From Alloalcanivorax profundimaris (GTDB lineage: Bacteria > Pseudomonadota > Gammaproteobacteria > Pseudomonadales > Alcanivoracaceae), in contig NZ_JABJWH010000021.1 in the NCBI RefSeq assembly GCF_015265435.1, positions 124,001 through 188,000 of the forward strand: a stretch of DNA of 64,000 bases. Direction: 5' to 3'. The notes below the pieces were generated by a model that ran no database searches, was not told the origin of the DNA, and worked only from the letters and a program-made list of their open reading frames with translations. The position numbers and the translations under genes were made by a program. Positions 21,729-29,808 of this stretch are shown piece after piece. Numbering within the stretch: the stretch's first letter is position 1; the number at the start of each line of letters is the position of its first letter.

Positions 21729-21827
21729 CACGTTACCTCCAATCCATCTCGAACGGTCCCCGAAGGCGACCGAAAGGACAAAGTCAGTGTCGTGACGGGT
21801 TAGCCGGCTAAAGCTGTCACGCTTTCT

Positions 21828-21856
21828 TATTTAGGGGTGGGGGAACGGATTTCAAG
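21828..21856 (-). promoter_or_regulatory. sigma-32 heat-shock promoter of hsp20
   Basis: On the minus strand CTTGAAA (21850-21856) is followed after 12 nt by CCCCTAAATA (21828-21837). The known RpoH consensus is CTTGAAA and CCCCATNTA, so both boxes match well. The predicted start is near 21820, leaving a 5' leader of about 90 nt that contains the perfect palindrome TTAGCCGGCTAA (21800-21811) inside a CGTGAC/GTCACG stem. Confidence 0.85.
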
Positions 21857-21879
21857 GGGTTGTTTGAAGCTGGGGGAGG

Positions 21880-21920
21880 ATCGCGGCTAAAGCCGCTCCT
21901 ACGATGCTGCGGGAGCGGCT
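21880..21920 (-). repeat. REP-like element, copy 2 with a partial inverted partner
   Basis: ATCGCGGCTAAAGCCGCTCCTAC (21880-21902, core of the family) is followed by GGGAGCGGCT (21911-21920), the start of an inverted second unit. It sits between the hsp20 promoter and the oxygenase stop codon. Confidence 0.75.
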
Positions 21921-21931
21921 TGTGGTGGCAA

Positions 21932-22528
21932 TCAGCGGGCCGGGTCCGGCGCCAGGGTGGTGCTGTTGTTGCAGCGGAACCAGCCGGCGATGCTGAGCCG
22001 CTGGCGGCTCGCTTCCATAACCTCGTGGGGAATGCGGTCGCTGAGGAAGCACACCAGGGTGCCGGCCCGGGGCGTTACCTCCATCACCGGGGTGGCGGCG
22101 TCCGGGTCCGGCCACAGCCGCAGCCGCCCGCCTTCGTCGTCGCGCCATTGTTCGTTGAGGTAAAGCACCGCGGACAGCACCCGGCCGTTGTTGCCGTTGA
22201 AGGCATCCAGGTGGCGGCGATAGAAGGCCCCCGGGTCGTAGACCGCGAAGTGCGCCTCCAGATCGAACAAGCCCAGGAACAACGCCCGGTTCACCGCCAG
22301 CCGCAGGTGCTCCATCTCGTCGAGCAGGCGGCACTGGGCCAGGGTGGAGCCGTCCAGCCAGCGGGTACGGTCCCGGCGAACCCGGGTGTTACGGTGCTGA
22401 TCCTGGCCACGGCCGATGCCGGCGTGATGAAACTCGCCCCGACGATGACGCAGCAATGCCTCGCGGCGCAGGGCGCGCACCAGGTGAGCGGGAAAATAGT
22501 CCGGCGCCACCGCGTAGTGGCGCGCCAC
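21932..22528 (-). CDS. 2-oxoglutarate/Fe(II)-dependent oxygenase (prolyl 4-hydroxylase type)
   Basis: A cupin-fold dioxygenase, 198 aa from the GTG at 22528. The iron ligands fit HxD in FYRRHLDAF and a distal His in DRIPHEVMEASRQRLSIAGW, where the Arg would hold 2-oxoglutarate. ILSAVLYLNEQW and PRAGTLVCFLSD are typical prolyl-hydroxylase strands. The substrate is unknown. The start is uncertain: the in-frame sequence upstream to the TGA at 22628-22630 also looks like protein (ADWIGGPGGDRCQRLIDDLV, matching the family N-terminus) but has no ATG, GTG or TTG. It follows ybjN in the same direction. Confidence 0.82.
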   Translation of the reverse strand: MARHYAVAPDYFPAHLVRALRREALLRHRRGEFHHAGIGRGQDQHRNTRVRRDRTRWLDGSTLAQCRLLDEMEHLRLAVNRALFLGLFDLEAHFAVYDPGAFYRRHLDAFNGNNGRVLSAVLYLNEQWRDDEGGRLRLWPDPDAATPVMEVTPRAGTLVCFLSDRIPHEVMEASRQRLSIAGWFRCNNSTTLAPDPAR

Positions 22529-22627
22529 CAGATCATCGATCAGCCGCTGGCAGCGGTCGCCGCCGGGGCCGCCGATCCAATCGGCAGGATTGTTCAGGGT
22601 CGTGTCCTCGGTGAGGGTGAAGACGGT

Positions 22628-23104
22628 TCAGTGCAGGGCGCCGGGCTCCGCGGGGCCGTCTTCGTCATCCGGATCCGGCCAGATCAGCCAGTCCGCCTGC
22701 TGGCAATCTTCCAGCAACTGCACGGTGGCGTCCAGCGTCGCCTGCACGAAGTAGATGAACTGGTCGAAGGTGACGCCTTGACGGCCAAACAACAGGTCGC
22801 AGGCGACCATGCGCGGCATGGCGTCGTCGTTGACGTCCAGGAACAGTTTCAGGGAGGGGTAATCCACGTTGAGCCGGGACAGATCCGCCTGGGCCACGAA
22901 GATCGCCGCGGGCCGCAGTTCCAGTTCGGTGGACAGCAGCACGCCGTCTTCTTCCACGAACAGGCGCGCGTCCACCACCCCTTCCCGGCCCTGCAGCTCG
23001 GACAGGTGCAGGCCATGGCACTGGTCGCAGATGTAGTATTGAATGTTGGCCTGTTCCAGCCAGCGCGTGACTTGTTCCGCGTCCGGCGTGACCACCGTCA
23101 GCAT
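22628..23104 (-). CDS. YbjN domain-containing protein
   Basis: A 158-aa protein of the YbjN family: VTRWLEQANIQYYICDQCHG, SLKLFLDVNDDAMPRMVACD, and the acidic C-terminus (WPDPDDEDGP). E. coli YbjN is a sensory/regulatory protein affecting motility and stress tolerance; its mechanism is not firmly known. The reading frame of the downstream oxygenase is the same, separated from this gene by a single TGA. Confidence 0.85.
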   Translation of the reverse strand: MLTVVTPDAEQVTRWLEQANIQYYICDQCHGLHLSELQGREGVVDARLFVEEDGVLLSTELELRPAAIFVAQADLSRLNVDYPSLKLFLDVNDDAMPRMVACDLLFGRQGVTFDQFIYFVQATLDATVQLLEDCQQADWLIWPDPDDEDGPAEPGALH

Positions 23105-23258
23105 CGGCTCACTCCTTTATCCGGGGGCGCATGATCCGGCATTCCCGCGCTAAAGGAAAGGCCCGGATTGGAAAAAAGCGGCGCTTGCGCCCCCGGCCGC
23201 CACGGTGGTTATCATTGCCCGCGATACATGCTGTTTACCTTCCGGAGACTCCCCTTCC

Positions 23259-23936
23259 ATGACAACAAAAACCTACGTGGCCTTCCGCAGCAGCGCCCGC
23301 CTGCACCAGCTCACCGACGGCTTTATCCAACGCATGCGCCACGGCGCCCGCGAACCGGAGCCCCGGGTGGTGGAAGACATCATGACCACCTTCATCGACG
23401 AAGCCCTGGACGCTTTCTTTCTGACCCCCGCCTCCTACTCCGGCCTGGGCACCACCCAGCAACGGCTGGTGCGGCTGGCCGCCGACACCATCTCCCGGGC
23501 CACCCGCCTGGTGATCGGCCGCAGTGCCCGCAAGATGGACCTGGCCCAGAACCGGGCCGCCGCCGACTACATGGACAGCATCCGCTTCCCCGGCCCGCAA
23601 CACGCCTTCTGGTACGTGGCCTTCCCGATCGAGCCGGGCCTGGCGGAACGCGGCCGGCGCCTGGCGGAACGCACCGAGGAAGGTCACTTCGAAGGTGCCC
23701 GCGAGGACCTGGTCCATTACCTGCGCGGCGTCACCGACCAGGCCCTGCACTGGTACTTCAACAAACCCATCGATCTGCTCGGCTTCGGCCCGATTCTCCG
23801 CAGGGTGGCCTCGGTGGGCGTGGACACCACCCGCAAGGCCAGTTACGGGGTCATCAACAAGGTGATTCCCAATCTTAGTGACGAACAGTTGACCCAATCC
23901 GCGCTCTATTACCTGGACATGCAAGTGCGTCACTGA
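23259..23936 (+). CDS. conserved hypothetical protein, 225 aa
   Basis: I do not recognise this family. The protein is soluble-looking, helical and has no signal peptide: MTTKTYVAFRSSARLHQLTD at the start, an Arg-rich centre (RATRLVIGRSARKMDL), an aromatic segment FWYVAFPIEPGLAERGRRLA, and VHYLRGVTDQALHWYFNKPIDLLGFG. The preferred ATG has GGAG 12 nt upstream; the open frame 54 nt further up lacks a ribosome site. It is divergent from ybjN and followed by a strong terminator, so it forms a single-gene unit. Confidence 0.75.
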   Translation: MTTKTYVAFRSSARLHQLTDGFIQRMRHGAREPEPRVVEDIMTTFIDEALDAFFLTPASYSGLGTTQQRLVRLAADTISRATRLVIGRSARKMDLAQNRAAADYMDSIRFPGPQHAFWYVAFPIEPGLAERGRRLAERTEEGHFEGAREDLVHYLRGVTDQALHWYFNKPIDLLGFGPILRRVASVGVDTTRKASYGVINKVIPNLSDEQLTQSALYYLDMQVRH

Positions 23937-23943
23937 CCACCGG

Positions 23944-23965
23944 AGGCGGTGCCTCACCGCCTTTT
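23944..23965 (+). terminator. intrinsic terminator of the 225-aa hypothetical gene
   Basis: A perfect 8-bp stem AGGCGGTG/CACCGCCT with a 3-nt loop ends in TTTT, 8 nt after the stop codon. The rest of the 197-bp gap holds AT-rich promoter-like sequence and repeated ACGAACG words (near 24022 and 24110) ahead of padR that could be operator sites. Confidence 0.85.
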
Positions 23966-24133
23966 CGCTCACCCAAGAAAACACTCTGATAACAAATACT
24001 TACGCTCGTACCGGGAACGGAACGAACGTCACTAAGTTTTTACAAAAGTGCTTATACAACGGATTGCGCAGCGCTTCGGCGGCTCTCTACTATCAAATCA
24101 GCATCACGATAACGAACGAACGAGGAGCCAGCC

Positions 24134-24682
24134 GTGTCATTGCGCCATGCCATTCTTGTCCTACTGCAAGACCAGGAAGCGAGCGGCTATGACCTCGCCA
24201 GGGAATTCGCCAACAGCATCGGCCTGGTTTGGAACGCCACCCATCAACAGATCTATCTGGAGTTGGGCAAGCTCAACGAACAGCACATGGTCAGCTACCG
24301 CCATGTGCCCCAGGAAGGGAAACCGGATAAAAAGCTCTACCAGCTCACCGACGAAGGTCGGGCGGAGCTTATCCGCTGGCTAAAGAAGCCCGCCGGCCCG
24401 GCGCGCATCCGCGATGCCTTCATGGTGAAAGTGGCCGGCGGACAACTGGCGGATACCCAGAGCCTGCTCTCTGAGCTGGAACAGCTGGCCAAACAGCGAC
24501 GGGAACGCCTGGCCACCTTCGAGGCCCTGGCCAAACGGCTCGATGACGAAGGCCTGGAAGACAACCTCTACAACTACCTGACCGTGCGCCGCGGCATCCT
24601 CGACCAACGGGCCTGGCTGCAATGGGCGGAAGAAGTGCGCCAGACCCTGGAACACGCCTCCGTCGGCAGCGCCACCTCTTGA
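24134..24682 (+). CDS. PadR family transcriptional regulator
   Basis: A 182-aa regulator. The N-terminal winged helix is SLRHAILVLLQDQEASGYDLAREFANSIGLVW followed (in separate motifs) by QIYLELGKLNEQHMV and KLYQLTDEGRAELIRWL; the latter is the PadR wing. The C-terminal helical dimer domain (PARIRDAFMVKVAGGQL, LEQLAKQRRERLATFEAL) is of the vinyl-type PadR class. The start is GTG with GAGGAG 7 nt upstream. PadR proteins repress detoxification or efflux genes; here no target is adjacent beyond DUF2804. Confidence 0.93.
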   Translation: MSLRHAILVLLQDQEASGYDLAREFANSIGLVWNATHQQIYLELGKLNEQHMVSYRHVPQEGKPDKKLYQLTDEGRAELIRWLKKPAGPARIRDAFMVKVAGGQLADTQSLLSELEQLAKQRRERLATFEALAKRLDDEGLEDNLYNYLTVRRGILDQRAWLQWAEEVRQTLEHASVGSATS

Positions 24683-24689
24683 CCTCCCC

Positions 24690-24714
24690 GGCCCCGGCGG
24701 CATCCGCCGGGGCC
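24690..24714 (+). terminator. strong G/C stem-loop after padR
   Basis: An 11-bp perfect stem GGCCCCGGCGG/CCGCCGGGGCC with loop CAT begins 7 nt after the padR stop. There is no T-tract, so termination efficiency is uncertain. Confidence 0.5.
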
Positions 24715-24803
24715 CGCCTTGTCCGACAGAAGCCGACGTCCGCTTGCTCCTCCCCGAGGCGCTGGCTATGTTGGCCTTTGACTGTTCACCCGGGATCGGC
24801 CGC

Positions 24804-25844
24804 ATGCACTTCGATGATCAACCCTCCCAGCTGGTCGCGCCGGACGGCCAGGTCCACCTCGGTCTGTTTCCGGATACCGTGGCCCGCGTTAACGGCCGCG
24901 ATCACGATTACCGGCGCCCCATGGGTAGCCCGGCGTCGCGGCGGGCACGCCATTTCCATTACAAGCAGTTCCAGTATTTCGGGCTGGTCAGCGACGAGTT
25001 GCTGATCGGCTGCGCCCTGGCGGACACCGCCTATCTGGGGCTGGCGTTTTTCTATGTGTTCGAACCGGCCAGTGGCCGGCTGCGCGAGTACACCTGGCGC
25101 TCGCCGCTGGCGCGGGCGTTGTCCATGAGCGCCACGCCCCTGGAGGGCGAGAGCCGGTTCGAACAAAACGGCGTGGCGATCCGCCTGGGCTACGGGCAGA
25201 CCGGGAACGGCGAGCGGCGCAAGACGTTGTCGGTGGCGTTGAAGGATCTGACCCTGGACGCGGCGTTGGTGGAGCCGCTGGATTACCGGCCCATGTCCCT
25301 GTGCACACGCACCGGGGTGAACGGCTGGACCTACGCCAACAAGGTGGCGGGGGTGGACGTGTCCGGCACCCTGCGCGACGAAGGCGGCGAGCGGGATCTG
25401 GGCGCCCTGCCCGGCGCCGGCGGCCACCATGATTTTTCCGCGGGCTATATGCGCCGGGAGACGTTCTGGAACTGGGCCTGCCTGTCCGGGCGGCTGGATG
25501 GCCACCGGGTGGGGCTGAATCTGTCCTGCGGGGTGAACGAGACCAGCGTTAACGAAAATTGTTTATGGCTGGATGGCGAACTGATCAAGGTGGAAGGCAC
25601 CCGGTTCGATTACCAGCGCGACGATCTCCAGGCGCCGTGGCGGATACGCAGCCGCTGCGGCCGGGTGGATCTGACCTTCACGCCCTTGGGGCGTCATCGC
25701 GAGCGGCTCAATCTGGGGCTGTTCGCCAGTAACTTTCATCAACTGTTCGGGCGTTTCGACGGCGAGCTGCGCGCCGCCGACGGGGCGCCGCTGGCCGTGC
25801 GCGGCCTGCACGGTTTCGTCGAGGAGCAATACGCGAAATGGTAG
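24804..25844 (+). CDS. DUF2804 domain-containing protein
   Basis: A 346-aa protein of the DUF2804 family. Family features visible are the RHFHYKQFQYFGLVSDELLI opening, DYRPMSLCTRTGVNGWTYAN in the centre, the HHDFSAGYMRRETFWNWAC block, NENCLWLDGELIKVE and LFASNFHQLFGRFDGEL. The fold is expected to be lipocalin/AttH-like, and the biochemical role is unknown. The start at 24804 is the most probable; an in-frame upstream ATG would add 20 residues. It overlaps the next gene by 7 nt, forming an operon with it. Confidence 0.85.
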   Translation: MHFDDQPSQLVAPDGQVHLGLFPDTVARVNGRDHDYRRPMGSPASRRARHFHYKQFQYFGLVSDELLIGCALADTAYLGLAFFYVFEPASGRLREYTWRSPLARALSMSATPLEGESRFEQNGVAIRLGYGQTGNGERRKTLSVALKDLTLDAALVEPLDYRPMSLCTRTGVNGWTYANKVAGVDVSGTLRDEGGERDLGALPGAGGHHDFSAGYMRRETFWNWACLSGRLDGHRVGLNLSCGVNETSVNENCLWLDGELIKVEGTRFDYQRDDLQAPWRIRSRCGRVDLTFTPLGRHRERLNLGLFASNFHQLFGRFDGELRAADGAPLAVRGLHGFVEEQYAKW

Positions 25845-26356
25845 ACGAGCAAAAACAGCCGGACGAGCCGGAAACTCCGCCCGCCTCCGAGCCGGTCAAC
25901 GAGCGCCTGCGGCGCGGTCTGTTCTGGGCCCTGGAGTACTGGCGCGAGCTGTTCAACTTCCGCTTCGACAAGTACATGATCATTCAGGTGATCCCGGGGG
26001 TGTACGGGGTGGCGCTCACCGCCATCGGCCTGGGGTTGCTGTATCTGTGTTTCGAGGCCTTCGTGGCGTCCACCTGGCGGGGGCTGTTCTTCCTGTTCAT
26101 CGGCGGCCCGCTGCTGTTTCTGTTTTCCGCCACCTTGCTACGCGCGCTGCTGGAGTTCTACATGGTGGTGTTCAAGATTTCCGAACACGTGGATCAGCTG
26201 GTGGGGCTGCGCGACACCGTGGACCGGCTGTCCGGCATCGGCGATTCCGTGGACGAGATGGTGTCGGTGACCCGCCGCATTCCGTTCTGGCGGGTGCTGG
26301 CCGGTACCCGCCGGCGCGGGCGCGGCGCCGGAGAGGACGACTCGCACACATCCTGA
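25838..26356 (+). CDS. DUF4282 membrane protein
   Basis: A 172-aa inner-membrane protein. An acidic, Pro-rich head (residues 1-25) is followed by NFRFDKYMIIQVIPGVYGV and two hydrophobic helices (about 48-70 and 78-105, FFLFIGGPLLFLFSATLL), then RALLEFYMVVFKISEHV, the conserved DUF4282 end. A basic tail closes the protein. Translation is coupled to DUF2804. No function is established for the family. Confidence 0.85.
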   Translation: MVDEQKQPDEPETPPASEPVNERLRRGLFWALEYWRELFNFRFDKYMIIQVIPGVYGVALTAIGLGLLYLCFEAFVASTWRGLFFLFIGGPLLFLFSATLLRALLEFYMVVFKISEHVDQLVGLRDTVDRLSGIGDSVDEMVSVTRRIPFWRVLAGTRRRGRGAGEDDSHTS

Positions 26357-26408
26357 CGGCGCTCGGCGGGTGTATGCTGAAAAGCCTCTCCCCGCATGGA
26401 GCGTGATC

Positions 26409-27269
26409 ATGGACGTGCTCAAACCCCATACCCGTGACATCGGTTTCCCGGTGCGGCGCCTGCTGCCGGCGGCCGGCCGCCAGCGCGTGGGGCCCTTTAT
26501 TTTCTTCGATCACATGGGCCCCCATGTGTTTCCCGCCGAGGGCCGCGAGGGCGACGTGCGCCCGCACCCGCACATCGGCCTGGCCACGGTGACCTATCTG
26601 TTCTCCGGCTCGATGATGCACCGCGACAGCCTGGGCACGGAGCAGCGCATCGAGCCCGGCGCCGTCAACCTGATGACGGCGGGCCGGGGCATCGCCCATT
26701 CGGAGCGCATTCCGGAGGACACCCGGGCCGCCGGCGAGGCGGTGGAAGGCATCCAGACCTGGCTGGCGCTGCCGGTGGACCAGGAGGAGGACCCGCCCTG
26801 CTTCAGCCACCATCCCGCCAAGGCCTTGCCGGTGTACCGGGACCGGGGCGTCACCGCCCGGGTGCTGCTGGGCCGGGCGTTCGGGCTGGAGTCACCGGTG
26901 CCGGTGCCCTCCCCCGCTCTGTACGTGGACATCCAGCTGGAGGAAGGCGCTTCCCTGCCGTTGCCGGCCAGCGACCATGAGCGCGCTCTGTACGTGGCGG
27001 AGGGCACGCCCCGGGCCGGTGATTTGCCGCTGCGCGAGCATCACGTGGCGACCCTGGACAGCGACCGCAGCTGGCTGCTGGAAACCTTCGAGGGGCCGGC
27101 CCGGCTGATGCTGTTCGGCGGCGCGCCCCTGCCCCACCCCCGTCATATTTACTGGAATTTCGTGTCGTCCCGGGCGGAGCGCATCGAGCAGGCCAAGGAG
27201 GATTGGCGGGCGCGGCGGTTCGACGATATCCCCGGCGAGACGGAGTGGATTCCGTTGCCGGGGGAATGA
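26409..27269 (+). CDS. pirin family protein
   Basis: A 286-aa bicupin of the pirin family. The metal ligands are in FDHMGPHVFP, then RPHPHIGLATVTYLFSG and a glutamate in NLMTAGRGIAHSER; IQTWLALPVDQE is another family signature. The second cupin is degenerate, ending with the conserved HIYWNFVSS. Bacterial pirins (YhhW-like) can have quercetinase activity, but the true substrate is usually unknown. ATG at 26409 follows GGAGCG. The 3' end nearly meets the convergent acyl-CoA transferase gene. Confidence 0.93.
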   Translation: MDVLKPHTRDIGFPVRRLLPAAGRQRVGPFIFFDHMGPHVFPAEGREGDVRPHPHIGLATVTYLFSGSMMHRDSLGTEQRIEPGAVNLMTAGRGIAHSERIPEDTRAAGEAVEGIQTWLALPVDQEEDPPCFSHHPAKALPVYRDRGVTARVLLGRAFGLESPVPVPSPALYVDIQLEEGASLPLPASDHERALYVAEGTPRAGDLPLREHHVATLDSDRSWLLETFEGPARLMLFGGAPLPHPRHIYWNFVSSRAERIEQAKEDWRARRFDDIPGETEWIPLPGE

Positions 27270-27277
27270 GCGCCGAT

Positions 27278-27293
27278 CGGCTTCAGCCGCGAT
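27278..27293 (+). repeat. partial REP-like element across a stop codon
   Basis: CGGCTTCAGCCGCGAT is identical to the 16-bp core at 53271-53286. The TGA of the acyl-CoA transferase gene (27283-27285) lies inside it, so the element forms the gene's last codons. Confidence 0.6.
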
Positions 27294-29439
27294 TGGCGTC
27301 CAGCGCGGTCAGCAGCAACCGCTGGTAAAGGCGCTCCCGTATCCCGTCCGGTTCGTGCAGCCCCATGCGCTTGAGTTCGTCGGCGTGGGCGTCGGCGTCG
27401 TGGTCGTGCAGCAGGGCTTCCCGGGCCAGCTTCAGGTAATCCTTCTGGCTCACGGTTTCCTTCAGCCAGGTGAGCCCCTTGAGCAGCCGTTGCTCGGTGT
27501 CGTCGAAATCCGTGCCCAGGGGGAAATCCGGGAAGGCATCGGCGCCGGCTTCCGCCTTGAGGCGACGCAGGAAGTCCGGGTTGTTGTGCCGGAAGCGTTC
27601 CGGAATACGGTAGTCGTGGCGCAGCTTGCCGGCCTGCTGGGCCTGTTCCATGAGCTCCACCTGAAAGCGGCTGTCGGCCACGTTGAGCATGGCCATGACC
27701 ACTTCCTCGTCGGTCTTGCCGCGCAGGTCGGCGATGCCGTACTCGGTGATCACGATGTCGCGCAGATGCCGGGGAATGGTGTTGTGGGCGTAGGAGAACA
27801 GCACGTTGGACGCCGCTTCACCGCCGCGCTCGCGCCAGGCCCGGGTCATCAGGATGGAGCGCGCGCCGGGCAGTTCATGGGCCTGGCTGACGAAGTTGTA
27901 CTGGCCGCCCACGCCGCTAAGCACACGACCGTCGTCGAGCTGGTCGGAGACCGCCGCGCCCAGCAGGGTGACGGTGAAGGCGGTGTTGACGAAGCGTGCG
28001 TCACGGCGCTGCAGGACGCGCAGTTCCTCGCCGCCGTAGAGATCGTTGATCTGGTTCACCCGGGTCATGTTGATCTTGCCGCGCAGCTCCGCGTCCAGCT
28101 CACGCAGACGCTGGTAGAACGCCGCCGGCCCCAGGAAGAAACCGCCGTGCATGATGATGCCGCCGTTGAGGCTGTCACCGCGCCAGGTCTCCAGGGCTTC
28201 GCGGGTGTCCGGGTGGTCCAGGTCGTTGGGCACGCTGTCGTCGTTGGGCAGCCGCAGGCGGTTGCCTTCCACGGTGATGCCGCGCCGCAGCACGCCGAAG
28301 TCGGTGAGCCGCTTGAGGTGTTCCGGCGGCAGCGGCGAGCGAATGCCGCGCCGGCGCCGCAGGCCGTCGATCAGCTCCAAACCGGGCACGCAGTTGGCGT
28401 GCTTGAGACATTCCGCCTGCAGCGCTTTCCAGTCGTACACCGGGCGGCGGATGATGCCGTCGTCGATCAGCCGCAGCAGACCGTGGGTCATCATCTCGCT
28501 GCAACCGTAGAGCCCCAGCTCGAAGGGCCGGTCGCCGCCTTCCCGGCCGATCAGTTCCCGGTGCGCCTCGGGCAGTTCCAGGGCGTCCAGCAGGCGGCGG
28601 TAATCCTGATTGTACTGCTCGCGGCGGCGGGTGTGGTGCACCAGGGCGTCGCCCAGGGCGCCGATGCCGATCTGCAGGGTGCCGCCATCGCGCACCAGGG
28701 CGCTGGCGTGCAGGCCCACGAAATGATCCTGCAGGCTGACCGGCATGTTGGGGGTACTGAACAGCCGGGTCTGGGCCTTGGGGTCGTCGATGACGATGTC
28801 CATTTCGTCGTACCAGCGGCCCAGCTCGGCGTCGTTGCCCATGAACGGCAGGTCGTGGTGCACCTGGCCCACGGCGACGATGGTCTCGCCGGCGTCGCGG
28901 CGGGCCTTGAGCATGGGCAACAGTTCCAGGGTCACTTCCGGGTTGCAGGCGAAGCTGTAGCGGCGCGCGTCGCCCTCGCCTTCCACCGCCAGCATCTGCG
29001 CCACCACGTTGACGCCGCGGGCGTTGATGTCGCGGGCGGCGTGGGTGTAGTTGACGCTGATGTAGCGGCGCTGGGCGCTTTCACTGCGCAGCAGGCTGCC
29101 CGGCTGGAAGAAGAATTCGAACACGCGCACGTTGTCCGGCAGCTGGTCCTTGCGCAGGGCGTGCAGGTAATCCAGTTCCTCGTAGTCGCCGAACACCCGG
29201 TCCGCGAACGGCTCCAGAAAGCGCCGCTCCAGGTCGCTGCCGGCGGCGGGCCGGCCCAGGGACAGGGCGGTGTAGATGTCCAGGCGGATCGACGCGTCGT
29301 CCTGGGCGCGCCGATAGAGAGCGTTGACCAGACGGTTGGGCTTGCCCAGCCCTAACGGCAGCCCCAGGCGAATGTCGCCACCGGTGAGTTCGATTACGCG
29401 GTCGGCGGCCTTGAAGGCATCGTCCAGTTGCTCGGGCAC
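27283..29439 (-). CDS. acetyl-CoA hydrolase/transferase family protein
   Basis: A 718-aa acyl-CoA transferase of the cat1/acetyl-CoA hydrolase family. The N-terminal part has GGDIRLGLPLGLGKPNRLVN, the middle has the LQIGIGALGDALVHHT glycine motif, and the C-terminal domain has VGGQYNFVSQAHELPGARSI, ITEYGIADLRGKTDEEVV. It is longer than usual members (about 500-640 aa). It probably exchanges CoA between acetate or succinate and other acyl groups in the cytoplasm. The start is GTG with AAGGAG upstream. It lies 39 nt after the SMR gene, likely in one operon. A perfect dyad GTATTG-G-CAATAC (29455-29467) sits in that gap. Confidence 0.9.
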   Translation of the reverse strand: MPEQLDDAFKAADRVIELTGGDIRLGLPLGLGKPNRLVNALYRRAQDDASIRLDIYTALSLGRPAAGSDLERRFLEPFADRVFGDYEELDYLHALRKDQLPDNVRVFEFFFQPGSLLRSESAQRRYISVNYTHAARDINARGVNVVAQMLAVEGEGDARRYSFACNPEVTLELLPMLKARRDAGETIVAVGQVHHDLPFMGNDAELGRWYDEMDIVIDDPKAQTRLFSTPNMPVSLQDHFVGLHASALVRDGGTLQIGIGALGDALVHHTRRREQYNQDYRRLLDALELPEAHRELIGREGGDRPFELGLYGCSEMMTHGLLRLIDDGIIRRPVYDWKALQAECLKHANCVPGLELIDGLRRRRGIRSPLPPEHLKRLTDFGVLRRGITVEGNRLRLPNDDSVPNDLDHPDTREALETWRGDSLNGGIIMHGGFFLGPAAFYQRLRELDAELRGKINMTRVNQINDLYGGEELRVLQRRDARFVNTAFTVTLLGAAVSDQLDDGRVLSGVGGQYNFVSQAHELPGARSILMTRAWRERGGEAASNVLFSYAHNTIPRHLRDIVITEYGIADLRGKTDEEVVMAMLNVADSRFQVELMEQAQQAGKLRHDYRIPERFRHNNPDFLRRLKAEAGADAFPDFPLGTDFDDTEQRLLKGLTWLKETVSQKDYLKLAREALLHDHDADAHADELKRMGLHEPDGIRERLYQRLLLTALDANRG

Positions 29440-29478
29440 GTCGGGCTCCTTGTTGTATTGGCAATACGTTCCTGGGCG

Positions 29479-29808
29479 TCAGTGTCCTCCGGTACGGGAG
29501 ACGGCACTGACCAGAATCACGCCGATCACGATCAACAGCATACCCAACACCGCCGGGGCGTCGGGTATTTGTTTGAAAAATAAGGCCCCCACCAGGGCGA
29601 TCAGTACGATGCCGGTGCCGGCCCATACCGCGTAGGCGATTCCCATGGGCACGGTACGCAAAGTCAGCGACAAAAAATAGAACGCCAGGCAGTAACCGGC
29701 TACGGTAACCGCCGAGGGCCAGAACCGGGTGAAGCCTTGGGAGGCATTAAGGGCGGAGGTGGCCACCACCTCGCTGAGAATGGCCACCGCCAGATACCAG
29801 TAGCCCAT
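29479..29808 (-). CDS. small multidrug resistance (SMR/EmrE-like) efflux protein
   Basis: A 109-aa four-helix membrane transporter. The membrane-embedded glutamate is in VAILSEVVATSALNASQGF (Glu13/14 region), followed by YFLSLTLRTVPMGIAYAVWAG, IALVGALFFKQIPDAPAVLG and IGVILVSAV, all hallmarks of EmrE-type pumps that exchange cationic drugs for protons. The reading frame is open upstream, but the ATG at 29808 has a GGAGG ribosome site and shares one base with the TGA of the preceding gene. Confidence 0.95.
   Translation of the reverse strand: MGYWYLAVAILSEVVATSALNASQGFTRFWPSAVTVAGYCLAFYFLSLTLRTVPMGIAYAVWAGTGIVLIALVGALFFKQIPDAPAVLGMLLIVIGVILVSAVSRTGGH

Noticed and set aside
22628-22630. TGA between ybjN and the oxygenase as a selenocysteine codon
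   Set aside because: Both neighbouring proteins look complete families and no SECIS-like hairpin was recognised; treated as an ordinary stop.
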